From: Halomonas sp. McH1-25
GTDB taxonomy: Bacteria > Pseudomonadota > Gammaproteobacteria > Pseudomonadales > Halomonadaceae
Length of the DNA stretch: 64,000 nt
Reading direction: 5' to 3'
NCBI RefSeq assembly: GCF_022348165.1
Contig: NZ_JAKRFI010000004.1
Location: forward strand, 186,001 to 250,000
Both the position numbers and the translations under genes were made by a program. Position 1 is the stretch's first letter, and the number at the start of each line of letters is the position of its first letter. Under the pieces are notes generated by a model. That model was not told the DNA's origin. It did no database searches and saw only the letters and a program-made list of their open reading frames with translations. This document shows, one piece after another, positions 43,659-53,365 of the stretch.

Positions 43659-44435
43659 TCAATCGTGATAGACCGCACTGCGCCCCCCATCGACAGTGAT
43701 GCAGCTGGCATTGATGAAGGGAGCTTCGTCGGAGGCCAGGAAGACAGCGGTCATGGCGATTTCTTCGGGGCGGCCCAAGCGCCCGGGTGGCAACAACGCT
43801 TCGACCTGCGCCAGCGCTGCGGCCGGGTCATCGAAACTCTGCCAGTGGGCATCGACGGCCGAGGTCGCGATATACCCCGGCGCGATGGCGTTGACGCGCA
43901 CGCCCTGTGCAGCATATTCGATGCCTAACGCTCGGGTCAGGCCGAGCAGGCCATGCTTGGCGACTGGATAGGGAAAGCAGCCCTTGATGATCGAGAAGGC
44001 ATGCGTCGAGGCGATATTGACGATGGCCCCAGCGCCTTGTGACAGAAAGTCGGGCAGCACGGCACGACTGCAGTGCCAGGCCCCTTCGAGATCGATCGCC
44101 ATGCACTGCCGCCAAGCCTCGTCGGGCATGGCCAATGGCTCGTGGAAGACGTTCCGCCCTGCATTGTTGATCAGCGTCGTTAGCGGCCCAAAGGCGCGGC
44201 GAGCCTCGTTCATGGCGGCCTCCACCGAGGTCCGCTCGGCAATGTCGCACTCGATGGCGACGGCCTCGTGACCGGCGTCGGTCAGTGACTCGGCCAGCCG
44301 TTGCGCGCCCGGCAAATCGATATCGGCGAGGCACACGGCAGCGCTCTGCTCGGCACAGGCCCGAGCGATGGCGGCGCCGATCCCTGCAGCGGCACCCGTC
44401 ACGAAAATACGCTTGCCTTGCAGTCGGCGTGTCAT
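43659..44435 (-). CDS. SDR-family NAD(P)-dependent dehydrogenase, candidate aldose dehydrogenase
   Basis: 258 residues from ATG at 44435. Rossmann motif FVTGAAAGIGAAIA, adenine-ring motif NNAGRNV, catalytic Ser in NIASTHA and the Tyr-Lys pair in YPVAKHGLL; it is a classical SDR, and DID in LADIDLPG suggests a preference for NAD+. The ATG overlaps the lactonase stop by 4 bases (ATGA), so the two are co-translated at the end of the araFGH operon. Oxidation of an aldose to its lactone would feed that lactonase directly. Other SDR substrates (an acetoin- or ribitol-type polyol) cannot be excluded. Confidence 0.85.
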   Translation of the reverse strand: MTRRLQGKRIFVTGAAAGIGAAIARACAEQSAAVCLADIDLPGAQRLAESLTDAGHEAVAIECDIAERTSVEAAMNEARRAFGPLTTLINNAGRNVFHEPLAMPDEAWRQCMAIDLEGAWHCSRAVLPDFLSQGAGAIVNIASTHAFSIIKGCFPYPVAKHGLLGLTRALGIEYAAQGVRVNAIAPGYIATSAVDAHWQSFDDPAAALAQVEALLPPGRLGRPEEIAMTAVFLASDEAPFINASCITVDGGRSAVYHD

Positions 44436-45349
44436 GCGCTCAGATCGGTGACGGACGCTGGCGATACTGGGCATCGGAATGTGGCCGACGACACGCCTTT
44501 CACTCCCACCCTCACCCGAAACAGCGCCCCTGCCAGCGCCTCGCCGTCTCGCTCGGTGGCGGCAGTGGTAATATAGAGCTGATTCAGGTCGCGACCGGCA
44601 AAGGTGCAGGACGTCACCCGCGATGCCGGGATGGGGATCGTCTCGTCCAGCCGGCCTTCCGGCGTAAAGCGGCTCACGCGACCACCGTCCCAATGGGCGA
44701 CCCAGAGCCCGCCTTCGGCATCACAGGTCATACCGTCGGGGCAGCCCTGCGTGCCCGAAAAAGTAATATGCTTGCGCTTGCCGGTCAGCTCGCCCTCAGG
44801 AGTAACATCGAAGGCATAGATGACCCGGCTGGGCGTGTCGCTGTGGTAGAGCGTAGTGCCGTCGGGGCTGACCGCCGGTCCATTGGCGACACGGTAGCCG
44901 CCGTCGACCTTGACGACGCCCCGTTCATCGAGACGGTAAAGTGCCCCCGTGGCCCGTTCGGCGGCATCGTCCATGGAGCCGAACCAGAGCCGTCCCCAAC
45001 GGTCGGCCTTGGCATCGTTGTAACGATTGCCGGGCGGTTCGCCGTCGGGTGTCGCCCAGGCGCTCACGATGCAGGGTCCATCCTCATCGACGCGCAGATG
45101 AACCAGGCGTGAGCGCAGCCCGGCGATGAAACCATCCCCGTCGCGGCGCGCCACCAGCCAGCAGCAGGGTTCCTCGAGCGACCAGCTACGCGTCTGGCCC
45201 GAGGCGATATCGTGGGCATGCAACTGTCCCCCCAGGATATCCACGAAGAGTACTTCGCCCTGCTCGCCCCGCTCGGGACACCACACTGGCCCTTCACCAA
45301 GCTGGGCGCGACCTGCCCATACGCATTCGACGGATTGGATGACAATCAT
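44432..45349 (-). CDS. SMP-30/gluconolactonase family sugar lactonase
   Basis: 305 residues, six-bladed propeller. Metal ligands of the family are in place: Glu in LGEGPVW, Asn in NRYNDAKAD, and Asn/Asp in GCPDGMTCDAEGGLWVA. It opens sugar 1,5- or 1,4-lactones to aldonates, here probably L-arabinono- or D-galactonolactone. Encoded between araH and the SDR gene; overlaps the latter by 4 bases. The functional partner is presumably the aldose dehydrogenase. No signal peptide. Confidence 0.88.
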   Translation of the reverse strand: MIVIQSVECVWAGRAQLGEGPVWCPERGEQGEVLFVDILGGQLHAHDIASGQTRSWSLEEPCCWLVARRDGDGFIAGLRSRLVHLRVDEDGPCIVSAWATPDGEPPGNRYNDAKADRWGRLWFGSMDDAAERATGALYRLDERGVVKVDGGYRVANGPAVSPDGTTLYHSDTPSRVIYAFDVTPEGELTGKRKHITFSGTQGCPDGMTCDAEGGLWVAHWDGGRVSRFTPEGRLDETIPIPASRVTSCTFAGRDLNQLYITTAATERDGEALAGALFRVRVGVKGVSSATFRCPVSPASVTDLSA

Positions 45350-45392
45350 GTCGCTTTCCTTTGAACCTGCAATCAGGGTGAGTGTCAGCTCC

Positions 45393-46406
45393 TTATGCCT
45401 TGGCTCGCCGAGTCTGTTTCCAGCGATCGAACATCACCGCCAGCAGCAGAATCGCCCCGCGCACCAAGTACTGATAGAACGTCGGCACGTTGAGCAGGCC
45501 CATGGCATTCTGCACGCAGCCCATGATCAGTACGCCGACCAGCACGCCGGTGATCGACGCCACCCCACCGGACAGCGACACGCCCCCCAGCACACAGGCC
45601 GAGATGACGGCAAGTTCCAGTCCCAACGAGGTGTTGGGATCGCCAAGGCCCATGCGTGAGGTCAGCAGCACCCCGGCAATGCCGGCAACCACGCCCTGCA
45701 GCGCGAACACGGTAATCTTGAGTCGGCGCACGTTGACCCCGGCCAGGCTCGCCGCCTCGGCGTTGCCGCCGGTGGCCAGCACGTTGCGCCCGAAAGCGGT
45801 CATGTTGAGCAGTACGCCGAAGATCACGAAGCACACGATCATCGTCCACACCGGCAGGGTCAGGCCCAGGAAGGAGGCGCTGCCCAGCTCGAAGAATCCC
45901 GGCACGGTGATCATCACCGCGTCGCCGCCGGAGGTGATGTAGGCCAGGCCGCGCACGAACTCCATGGCCGCCAGGGTGGCGATCAGCGAGTTGATGCCGA
46001 AGCGCGCCACCACGAAACCGTTGAAGGCGCCGACCGCACCGCCCGCGGCCACGCCGCCGAGCACGCCGATGACCACGCTGCCCGAGGTCGAGGTGATGAC
46101 CGCCGCCACGACGCCGGCGAAGGCGACGATCGAGGCCACGGACAAATCGACCTCGCCCAGTGCCAGCACCATCATCATGGTCGTGGCGATAGTGCCTATC
46201 AGCGTCACCGAGAGCAGCAGGCCGACAATGTTGCGCCCGGTCAGGAAGTCGGGCACCAGCACCGACAGGCCGATGAACAGCAGAATGAAGATGGCGATCA
46301 GGCCCGAGGTGTCGAGCAGGGTACGCAACGCCTTGGGCATGCCCGTACGGCCTGACGTGTCGCCGCTCGACGCCGTGCCGGCCTTGGCCAATTTTTCGGT
46401 AGACAT
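45393..46406 (-). CDS. araH: L-arabinose-type ABC transporter permease AraH
   Basis: 337 residues with about ten transmembrane helices, RbsC/AraH class. Conserved segments are LALGEVDLSVASIVAFAGVV, VARFGINSLIATLAAMEFVRG and ACVLGGVSLSGGVASITGV. It forms the inner-membrane channel with AraG. The stop lies 43 bases before the lactonase gene, and its start 23 bases after the araG stop. The name follows the clear AraF similarity of the binding protein; as a permease alone it could serve ribose, xylose or galactose. Confidence 0.87.
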   Translation of the reverse strand: MSTEKLAKAGTASSGDTSGRTGMPKALRTLLDTSGLIAIFILLFIGLSVLVPDFLTGRNIVGLLLSVTLIGTIATTMMMVLALGEVDLSVASIVAFAGVVAAVITSTSGSVVIGVLGGVAAGGAVGAFNGFVVARFGINSLIATLAAMEFVRGLAYITSGGDAVMITVPGFFELGSASFLGLTLPVWTMIVCFVIFGVLLNMTAFGRNVLATGGNAEAASLAGVNVRRLKITVFALQGVVAGIAGVLLTSRMGLGDPNTSLGLELAVISACVLGGVSLSGGVASITGVLVGVLIMGCVQNAMGLLNVPTFYQYLVRGAILLLAVMFDRWKQTRRAKA

Positions 46407-46429
46407 GGTCTTGTCCTCTTCGAAGCGGA

Positions 46430-47923
46430 TCAGGCCGGCAGCGCCAGCCCCAGGAGACGTTCTGGCGTGGCCTCGTCGCGAGGCACGATGTCGATCAGTT
46501 CACCGTCGCGCATCACGCCGACCCGGTCACAGATCGAGCTGACCTCGGCAAGATCGCTGGAGATCACCACCACGCTCTTGCCTTGCTCGGCCAAGTCGTA
46601 GAGCAAGGAGTAGATGTCGCGGCGGGCGCCGACATCGATGCCGCGAGTCGGCTCGTCCATCACGAACAGCTCGATCTCTTCGGCGAGCCAGCGCGCCAGG
46701 ATGACCTTCTGCTGGTTGCCGCCCGACAGCGTGCTGATGCGGGTCCTGGCATCAGGCGTCTTGATGCTCAACTGGCGGATGTAATCGTTGGCGTTGGCGA
46801 TTTCCCGCCCGGGATGGCGGAACACGCCCCAGCGCTGGAAGAAACGCCGGCAACTGATGTTGAGGTTGTCGGCGACACTGGCCACCGGGAAGATGCCCTG
46901 CGACTTGCGATCCTCGGGACACATGGCGATGCCGGCCCGGATGGCCTCGCGGGGGCTGGCGAAGCGTCGCTCCTCGCCGGCGAAGCGCACCACGCCCGCG
47001 CTGGCCTTTTCGACGCCACAGACCAGGCGCATCAATTCGCTGCGCCCGGCACCGACCAGCCCGAACAGGCCCAATACCTCGCCACGCCGGACCTCGAAGC
47101 TGACCGGCTTGCGCACGCCGCGCCCAAGCAGGCCCTCGACGCGCATCAACGGCTCGCCCGTCCGGCGCGACCGGTAGCCGTAGACATCCTCGATCTCGCG
47201 TCCGACCATCTCGCTGACCAGAATGTCGTTATCGATATCCTCGAGCGACTCATGAGTACGGATATGCTTGCCATCACGGAACACGGTGACGGCGTCGCAC
47301 ATCTCGAAAACTTCTTCCATGCGATGGGTGACATAGAGCACCACGCGTCCTTCGTCGCGCAGGCGCGCCACGATGCGCTTGAGATGTCGCGTTTCCTGTA
47401 CCGAGAGGCTGCTGGTGGGCTCGTCGAAGGCGATGATCCGCGCGTCGCGCAACAGGGCTCGACCGATCTCGATCATCTGCTGCTGGCCAATCGACAGGTC
47501 GCGCACCTTGGTCGAGGGATGTATCCCCTCCTCGCCCAGATCGTGCAGCACCTTGACGGCACGCTCGCGCAATTGACGACGGTCGATGAAACCACGCCGC
47601 TCAGGCAACTGACCGAGCAGCAGGTTTTCGGCCACCGACAGGTTGGGCGACAGGGTCAGTTCCTGGTAGATGATGGCGATACCCTGCGCCAGAGCTTCAC
47701 GCGCGTTGGCGAAGACGTGCCGCTCGCCATCGATCCACAGTGCCCCGCCAGTGACCTTGTTGACGCCACTTAGCACCTTGAGCAGTGTCGACTTGCCGGC
47801 GCCGTTCTCGCCCATCAAGGCGTGTACCTCACCCGACTTGACACCGAAGCTGACACCGTCGAGTGCACGCACACCGGGAAACTCGACGGTAATGCCGTCG
47901 ACGCGAAGATAGGGTTCGCTCAT
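46430..47923 (-). CDS. araG: L-arabinose-type ABC transporter ATPase AraG (two nucleotide-binding domains)
   Basis: 497 residues from ATG at 47923 (CGGAG upstream). Two ATPase domains in tandem: the first with Walker [10 protein letters not shown] near residue 37, signature [15 protein letters not shown] and Walker [12 protein letters not shown]; the second with degenerate Walker [10 protein letters not shown] near 287 and signature [15 protein letters not shown] with [13 protein letters not shown]. This is the normal pattern of the RbsA/AraG/XylG group, where one site is catalytically weak. It energises monosaccharide uptake with AraF and AraH. Confidence 0.9.
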   Translation of the reverse strand: MSEPYLRVDGITVEFPGVRALDGVSFGVKSGEVHALMGENGAGKSTLLKVLSGVNKVTGGALWIDGERHVFANAREALAQGIAIIYQELTLSPNLSVAENLLLGQLPERRGFIDRRQLRERAVKVLHDLGEEGIHPSTKVRDLSIGQQQMIEIGRALLRDARIIAFDEPTSSLSVQETRHLKRIVARLRDEGRVVLYVTHRMEEVFEMCDAVTVFRDGKHIRTHESLEDIDNDILVSEMVGREIEDVYGYRSRRTGEPLMRVEGLLGRGVRKPVSFEVRRGEVLGLFGLVGAGRSELMRLVCGVEKASAGVVRFAGEERRFASPREAIRAGIAMCPEDRKSQGIFPVASVADNLNISCRRFFQRWGVFRHPGREIANANDYIRQLSIKTPDARTRISTLSGGNQQKVILARWLAEEIELFVMDEPTRGIDVGARRDIYSLLYDLAEQGKSVVVISSDLAEVSSICDRVGVMRDGELIDIVPRDEATPERLLGLALPA

Positions 47924-47988
47924 GGGATGACTCCGCTGGAGTGAGACAGGTCCCGCCCATGGAATGCCGAGCCATGGGCGGATGGGCG

Positions 47989-48984
47989 CTACAGGTTCAA
48001 GTCCTTGCGTACCTGTTCCCAGTTGTCTCGGGTCATCAGGGTCCCGGTGGTTTCGGTGTTGGCCGGTGGCTTCTCGCCCTCGCTGATCCACTGGTAGAGA
48101 TTCTCTGCGGTCTGCTGCCCATGCATGGTGGAGCTCACTGCCACGGTGCCATGGAAGCCGGTGGGCTTCTCGCGGGAGAACTCGGCAAACGCCGCCCCGG
48201 AGCCGTTGATGCCCACGCCGATGACCTGGTCGGGACTCAGGCCATACTGCTCGCTGGCACGTACACCACCCAGTACGCTTTCCTCGTTGAGCGCATAGAT
48301 GACCCAGTGTTCATAATCGCCATTCTTGGAGAGCACCGGCGAGGCCGCCGCAAAGGCACTGCTGGTATCGGTATTCTGCTGCGGCGCATCGAAGATGTTG
48401 GCTTCCTTGAAGCCGGATTCGAGCAGCGCCGCAGTAGCGCCGTCGGTACGCTCCTTGGCGGTGGGCAGCTCGTAGTTGGTAATGCGCAGTGCAGCGACAT
48501 TTTCGGGGTCCCAGCCACGCGCTTTCATTTCCTCGGCGATGGCATTGCCGACCTGCTGGCCGATCTTGTAGCCCGACATCCCCAGGTGCGGCACGTCTTC
48601 CATGGGCTGGCCATCGGGCCCGACGAAGCGATCGTCGACCGTCACGACCTTCATGCCGTACTGCTCGGCGCGGTTCATGATCGCCGGCCCCAGACGCACG
48701 TCAGGCGGACAGATCACGAAACCCTGAGCGCCTTGGGAATTCAGGTTATCGATGGCGCTGAGGACCTGCTGGCCGTCTTCCCCGGCTAGCCTGACCACGT
48801 CGAAGCCCATCTCTTCGCCCAACTGGGTGGCGGCATCCTGTTCATTGATGAACCAGGCCTGCTCGGGTTTCTTGACGATAAATCCTATCTTGACGTCGTC
48901 TTCGGCGGCGTGTGCGGCACTGAACGAGCCGAGTGCCAGCCCAACACCAAGCACCAGGCGGGAAAGGGAATGAGTGAAAGACAT
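47989..48984 (-). CDS. araF: L-arabinose-binding periplasmic protein AraF
   Basis: 331 residues with a signal peptide (about 1-26, ending AHAAED). It lines up well with E. coli Ara[50 protein letters not shown], and [13 protein letters not shown]; family positions that bind the sugar (Lys near the start, Glu, Asp90-equivalent, Arg, Asn) are present in these segments. It delivers L-arabinose, and in E. coli also D-galactose or D-fucose, to AraGH. AAAGGAG precedes the ATG. First gene of the araFGH-lactonase-SDR operon. Confidence 0.88.
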   Translation of the reverse strand: MSFTHSLSRLVLGVGLALGSFSAAHAAEDDVKIGFIVKKPEQAWFINEQDAATQLGEEMGFDVVRLAGEDGQQVLSAIDNLNSQGAQGFVICPPDVRLGPAIMNRAEQYGMKVVTVDDRFVGPDGQPMEDVPHLGMSGYKIGQQVGNAIAEEMKARGWDPENVAALRITNYELPTAKERTDGATAALLESGFKEANIFDAPQQNTDTSSAFAAASPVLSKNGDYEHWVIYALNEESVLGGVRASEQYGLSPDQVIGVGINGSGAAFAEFSREKPTGFHGTVAVSSTMHGQQTAENLYQWISEGEKPPANTETTGTLMTRDNWEQVRKDLNL

Positions 48985-49026
48985 CAGGCGAGCTCCTTTG
49001 CCCCGCAGGGCATTCTTGTTTTGCAG

Positions 49027-49046
49027 AACGACATGAGCATGTCGTT
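49027..49046. promoter_or_regulatory. 20-bp palindrome in the araF leader
   Basis: AACGACATGAGCATGTCGTT is a near-perfect inverted repeat (9 bp arms around AG) 43 bases upstream of the araF ATG. It could be an operator for a sugar regulator or a leader hairpin. The 283-base gap also contains the galM terminator at 49225-49250. Confidence 0.45.
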
Positions 49047-49224
49047 GTTACGTTGCTGACAATAGATAACGCCTAGATAACCAACCAATACCCCTTTCCG
49101 GAAACCGCCATATACATACCGATATCCCTGAATGAGAAGCCCTTATGTCATGGGCAATGCGTGGCTTATGTGCAAGAGCACCTTGCGACTAAAGTATTCT
49201 CAGTCTTTTGGCGAGTCACAAAAA

Positions 49225-49250
49225 AGCCGGTGGCAAATAGTCCACCGGCT
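49225..49250 (-). terminator. Terminator of the exported mutarotase gene
   Basis: Perfect 9-bp stem AGCCGGTGG / CCACCGGCT with an 8-base loop, followed on the minus strand by TTTTTTGTG; it lies 18 bases past the epimerase stop. Confidence 0.9.
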
Positions 49251-49267
49251 CATGTGCCGAGAACGAT

Positions 49268-50467
49268 CTAGTCGCTGTTTTTTGGGGAAGACTGGGTAGA
49301 AAACCGGTAGATCGTATGGGATTGATAGCTTTCGCCAGGACGCAAAATCGTCGAGGGAAATTCTTCCTGATTGGGTGAATCAGGGAAATGCTGGGTTTCC
49401 AAAGCCAACCCCGATCGATGCTCGTAGGGCTCGCCCTGCTTACCGGTCAGCCGGCCATCGAGAAAGTTACCGGAATAGAACTGGATTCCCGGCTCGGTGG
49501 TTTCCACTTCCAGCATTCGTCCGCTGTCCGGCTCCCAGACCCGGGCCGCCAGTACCGATTCGTCGCTCTGGGGCGATTCACGCTTGATTACGAAATTGTG
49601 ATCGTAACCCTTGCCGAAGGCCAGTTGCCGGTTGTCCTGTTCGATGCGTTCGCCGATCGGTGTCGGCTCGGTAAAATCGAAGGGCGTTCCGGCGACCGGC
49701 CTGATTTCGCCAGTGGGAATCAACGTTTCGTCCACTGGCGTGAAGGCCTCGGCATTGATCATCAGACGATGATCGAGGATGCTGCCGCTGCCTTCACCGT
49801 CGAGGTTGAAGTAGCTGTGCTGAGTCAGGTTGACCGGTGTCGGCTTCGTCGTCGTGGCGCGGTAAGCAATGTCCAGCGCATCGGCATCGGTCAGGGTGTA
49901 GGTGACCTCGGTCTCGAGCCTGCCCGGATAGCCTTCTTCTCCGTCGGGGCTGACGTAGGAAAGAACGACGCCAACACCGCTCTCATCATCGAAAGGCTTG
50001 GCGCTCCACAGCACCTGATCGAAGCCTCGGTTACCGCCATGAAGATGATTGTCGCCATCGTTGGTTGCCAGTTGATAGCGCGTACCTTCCAGAGTGAATT
50101 CGCCTCCGTCGATACGGTTGCCGTAGCGACCGATGAGCGCGCCGAAATAGGGGTTGGCCTGACGATAGGTCTCGGACAGGTAGCCTTCAAGAGAGTCGAA
50201 ACCCAGCACGATATCGTCGAAATTTCCCTGGGCATCGGGTGTCTTCAACGACACGATGATACCACCGTAATTGATGACACGCATCGTGATGCCATTGGCG
50301 TTGGATAGCCGATAGACGTCGACGGTACGGCCGTCGGGAAGCTGGCCGAACGTCGACTTTTCGATGCCCCGTACTGAGCTGCTATCATCATTGGCTTGCG
50401 CTATGTTTAGCAGGCTAGCCATGCCAGCCGTTAGTGCTAGCCATGGTAAGGTCGTGAGTCGAAACAT
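49268..50467 (-). CDS. Exported aldose 1-epimerase (galactose mutarotase)
   Basis: 399 residues with a signal peptide (about 1-25, ending NIAQAND). The GalM fold is complete: NDGDNHLHGGNRGFDQVLW and VNLTQHSYFNLDGEGSG hold the catalytic histidines, and GLALETQHFPDSPNQEEF the catalytic Glu. Unlike the usual cytoplasmic GalM it is directed to the periplasm, where it would equilibrate sugar anomers for AraF or the PQQ dehydrogenase. It has its own terminator and is divergent from the LysR gene. The 150-base gap to that gene shows AT-rich TTTATAAAAACAGATA, a possible promoter. Confidence 0.88.
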   Translation of the reverse strand: MFRLTTLPWLALTAGMASLLNIAQANDDSSSVRGIEKSTFGQLPDGRTVDVYRLSNANGITMRVINYGGIIVSLKTPDAQGNFDDIVLGFDSLEGYLSETYRQANPYFGALIGRYGNRIDGGEFTLEGTRYQLATNDGDNHLHGGNRGFDQVLWSAKPFDDESGVGVVLSYVSPDGEEGYPGRLETEVTYTLTDADALDIAYRATTTKPTPVNLTQHSYFNLDGEGSGSILDHRLMINAEAFTPVDETLIPTGEIRPVAGTPFDFTEPTPIGERIEQDNRQLAFGKGYDHNFVIKRESPQSDESVLAARVWEPDSGRMLEVETTEPGIQFYSGNFLDGRLTGKQGEPYEHRSGLALETQHFPDSPNQEEFPSTILRPGESYQSHTIYRFSTQSSPKNSD

Positions 50468-50617
50468 GAGGTAGGGCTCCTGTCTGCCGGTCGGGCATTG
50501 CGTGGCTATTGCCGCTCTGGGAGTAGAGACGCACTGCGTTTTTTACGGTAGACGGCCGAGGGAGGACTCACTAATCACTCTATTTATAAAAACAGATACC
50601 ACAATGGCTATCGACCA

Positions 50618-51595
50618 ATGAGCAGAAAGCACACGATGGGGGCGCTGCCGCCCGACTGGTTTCTTCGCGTAAGACTAAAGTTACGCCATTTACAGTTGTT
50701 TCTTGCCCTGGACGAGCATCGCAACCTGCACCGCGCCGCGGCCAGTCTGTCGATGAGCCAGCCGGCGGCTTCCAAGCTGCTCGGCGATCTTGAAAATCAG
50801 TTGGGTGTGGCCCTGTTCGACCGCCATTCACGCGGGGTCACACCCAACTGGTATGGTGAGATCATGGTCCGTCATGCCCGCAGCATCCTCTCCGAGCTGC
50901 ATCACACCGGTGACGAACTCAACGCCCTGCGTGATGGCAACGCCGGTGTCGTCTCGGTGGGCACAGTGATGGCGCCGGCGGTCACCCTGCTGACCAGCGC
51001 CATCGAGCGTGTCCATCGCGACCTGCCGGGGCTCAAGGTGCGTGTCGATGTGGACGTCAGCAAGGCACTGATTCCGCGCCTGCTACAAGGCGAGTTCGAC
51101 TTCGCCATCACGCGTATTCCGGAGGGATTCGCCCCGGAGCATTTCGTGTTCGAGGAAATCGGCGAAGAGGAAATCTGCTTCGTCTGCCGGGAAGGCCACC
51201 CACTGGCGGGCAAGGCGCAGCCGACGCTGGCGGACATGGTGGCCTACCCGTGGTCGTTGCAGCCACCGGGCGCCTTGATGCGTCAACGGGTCGAACACCT
51301 GCTGATGCATCACGGTATCGACGCGCCTGACCGGATCGTGGATACGCCCGATGTGCTGGTGTCACTGGCTCTGGTCGCCAAGTCGGATACCCTGACGCTG
51401 ACCACGCGCGAAGTCGCCGACCTGCTATGCGCCCCCCAGCGTTTTCGCGTCCTGCCTTTCACCGAGACGCTCAGCGTTCAGCCCTATGGCCTGGTCAGCC
51501 TGCGCAAGCAGCGCCTGTCCCCCGGCGCCGCCGCGCTGATGAGCACGTTGCGCGAGATCATTGCCCATCAGCGCCAGATGGCCGTACCTATCTAG
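50618..51595 (+). CDS. LysR-family regulator, GbpR-like
   Basis: 325 residues. HTH at about 25-85 (HLQLFLALDEHRNLHRAAAS, SQPAASKLLGDLENQLG, LFDRHSRGVTPNWYGE) and an effector domain with VSVGTVMAPAVTLLTSAIER. The overall sequence type resembles GbpR, the LysR protein that controls sugar-binding-protein genes in Agrobacterium and Azospirillum. It sits between the exported epimerase (divergent) and the Gfo/Idh aldose dehydrogenase (convergent), as expected of the regulator of this sugar locus. Alternative ATG at 50636; neither has a good ribosome site. Confidence 0.85.
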   Translation: MSRKHTMGALPPDWFLRVRLKLRHLQLFLALDEHRNLHRAAASLSMSQPAASKLLGDLENQLGVALFDRHSRGVTPNWYGEIMVRHARSILSELHHTGDELNALRDGNAGVVSVGTVMAPAVTLLTSAIERVHRDLPGLKVRVDVDVSKALIPRLLQGEFDFAITRIPEGFAPEHFVFEEIGEEEICFVCREGHPLAGKAQPTLADMVAYPWSLQPPGALMRQRVEHLLMHHGIDAPDRIVDTPDVLVSLALVAKSDTLTLTTREVADLLCAPQRFRVLPFTETLSVQPYGLVSLRKQRLSPGAAALMSTLREIIAHQRQMAVPI

Positions 51596-51606
51596 CCGTT
51601 GGCCAG

Positions 51607-52539
51607 TTAGCCCTCGTCGTGGAAAGCCGCCACCGTCTCGCGACGCCCCAGCAGGAAGGCATCGGCGACATGACGTAGCGGCGCCACATCGACCTCACTC
51701 TCGCAACGCGCAACGAGTTCGGCGAAACGCGCGTAGAGCCCCGGATATTCCTGCTCCGGCGCCTCATGCTCCAGGCGGTCATCGACGAACATCTGGCTGC
51801 CCCCCTTGCGCAAGGCCAGGTTGCCCTCATCGGTCTCGATGTGGATATCCCAGGTCTGCGGGCCGGTCTGCAGAAAGTCGAGATCCGCCGTGATCGGCGT
51901 GTCCTCACTGTCGCTGAAGCGAAGGTTGGCGGCGATGGGCGCCTGGCAGTTCTCGGGCACTTGCAGGGTACCTTCACGCAGGAAGAAGTTGCGCGGCAGG
52001 ATCGCGGTAACGATCGACAGGGCGTTGATGGCTGGATCGAACACCCCCATGCCGCCCGGCTCCCAGATCCAGTGCTGCCCCGGGTGCCAGACGCGCACGT
52101 CCTCCTTCCACTCGATATGAACCTTGCGGATCCGGCGTGAGGCCAGCCACTGCCGGGCCGGCTCGACGGCCGGGGCATGACGCGAATGCCAAGTCGCGAA
52201 CAAGCTGCCCGACGAGGCCTCGGCGAGTTGCGCCAGATCCTCGACCTCGCTCAGCGTGGCACCCGGCGGCTTCTCCAGCATCACGTGCTTGCCGGCACGC
52301 AGTGCCTGACGGGCCTGGCCGTAACGCACGGTGGGCGGTGTGCACAGCGAGACGGCATCGAGTTCCGGCATGCCTTCCAGCATCTCGTCGAGCGTCGCGA
52401 AGTTGGCAACCCCCTCCTGGGAGGCGTTGCGGCTGGCCACGGCGACGAGGTCGAAGTCGGGATTGGCCGCCAGGGCTGGTAGATGCTGGTCGCGGGCGAT
52501 CTTGCCCAGACCGACGATACCGATCTTGATGGGGGGCAT
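51607..52539 (-). CDS. Gfo/Idh/MocA-family aldose 1-dehydrogenase (L-arabinose/D-galactose type)
   Basis: 310 residues. The Rossmann start IKIGIVGLGKIARDQHLPAL and the catalytic Lys in HVMLEKPPGATLSE match the NAD(P)-dependent L-arabinose 1-dehydrogenase (Azospirillum AraA) and D-galactose 1-dehydrogenase group, as do IEWKEDVRVWHPGQHWIWEP and GVFDPAINALSIVTAILP. It would oxidise L-arabinose or D-galactose to the lactone. With the SDR gene, the window encodes two candidate enzymes for this step. Convergent with the LysR gene by 11 bases and 121 bases downstream of mtgA. Confidence 0.87.
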   Translation of the reverse strand: MPPIKIGIVGLGKIARDQHLPALAANPDFDLVAVASRNASQEGVANFATLDEMLEGMPELDAVSLCTPPTVRYGQARQALRAGKHVMLEKPPGATLSEVEDLAQLAEASSGSLFATWHSRHAPAVEPARQWLASRRIRKVHIEWKEDVRVWHPGQHWIWEPGGMGVFDPAINALSIVTAILPRNFFLREGTLQVPENCQAPIAANLRFSDSEDTPITADLDFLQTGPQTWDIHIETDEGNLALRKGGSQMFVDDRLEHEAPEQEYPGLYARFAELVARCESEVDVAPLRHVADAFLLGRRETVAAFHDEG

Positions 52540-52612
52540 GTCCTGTTGCCTTATGTGGTGGAAAACGTCCCGACACCATAGCGGTCCCGTGCCGCCAGGG
52601 CCAATAACCGTT

Positions 52613-52632
52613 CGGCCATGCGTTCATGGCCG
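52613..52632 (-). terminator. Hairpin after mtgA
   Basis: Perfect CGGCCATG / CATGGCCG with loop CGTT, about 30 bases past the mtgA stop on the minus strand. Confidence 0.55.
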
Positions 52633-52660
52633 TATCGCTATCGCTTCGCCCACGACCCGG

Positions 52661-53365
52661 CTAGAGGCGCTCGAGGTAACGCGTCCCGCCCAACTGACGC
52701 ATCTGGCGCTGAATCCATTGGCTGCGTTGCAGCACGTACGACGAAGGTCGAGAAGCACTCCACTCGCGGGGATTGGGCAGGATGGCCGCCAACCGGCTGG
52801 CCTGGCTGACGCTTAGCTCGGCGGCAGAAACGCCGAAGTAATGTCTAGCGGCCGCTTCGAGCCCGAACACGCCGCTGTCCCACTCGGCAATGTTGAGATA
52901 GACCTCGAGAATGCGCTCCTTGGGCCACAACAGCTCGATGAGTACCGTGAACCAGGCTTCCAGCCCCTTGCGCAGCCAGTTGCGCCCGGTCCACAGGAAC
53001 AGGTTCTTGGCCGTCTGCTGGGAGATGGTACTGGCGCCGCGCAGACTATCGCCGGAGCGCCAGGCCATCAGCGCCCGGCGCATCTGATCGAAGTCGAAGC
53101 CATGATGCTGGGGAAATTTCTGGTCCTCGGCCGCGATCACCGCCAGCTTGGCCTGATCGGACAGGCGCTCCCATGGCGTCCAGTCATGCTGAATGTTCAG
53201 CGACTGCGCCGAAAACCACGCCTGGAACTTGCGCTCGACCATCACCATCGAGCCGAAGACCGGCACGACGCGCAGCAGCAGTACCAGCAGCACCGACACG
53301 ACAACGAAGCCGACAATGGCGATGAGAAAATAGCGGAGCGCCCGGCGCGGCCAGTCCTGCGTCAT
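52661..53365 (-). CDS. mtgA: Monofunctional biosynthetic peptidoglycan transglycosylase
   Basis: 234 residues from ATG at 53365. One N-terminal membrane anchor (ALRYFLIAIVGFVVVSVLLV) precedes a GT51 domain: AVIAAEDQKFPQHHGFDF with the catalytic Glu in AEDQKFP, GDSLRGASTISQQTAKNLFL, KERILEVYLNIAEWDSGVFG and AARHYFGVSAAELS. It polymerises lipid II glycan chains without transpeptidation. Length and motif order match MtgA of gammaproteobacteria. It is a housekeeping gene unrelated to its sugar-locus neighbour. Confidence 0.93.
   Translation of the reverse strand: MTQDWPRRALRYFLIAIVGFVVVSVLLVLLLRVVPVFGSMVMVERKFQAWFSAQSLNIQHDWTPWERLSDQAKLAVIAAEDQKFPQHHGFDFDQMRRALMAWRSGDSLRGASTISQQTAKNLFLWTGRNWLRKGLEAWFTVLIELLWPKERILEVYLNIAEWDSGVFGLEAAARHYFGVSAAELSVSQASRLAAILPNPREWSASRPSSYVLQRSQWIQRQMRQLGGTRYLERL

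Noticed and set aside
46583-47773. 396-residue plus-strand frame opposite araG
   Set aside because: Antisense shadow of a two-domain ABC ATPase gene.
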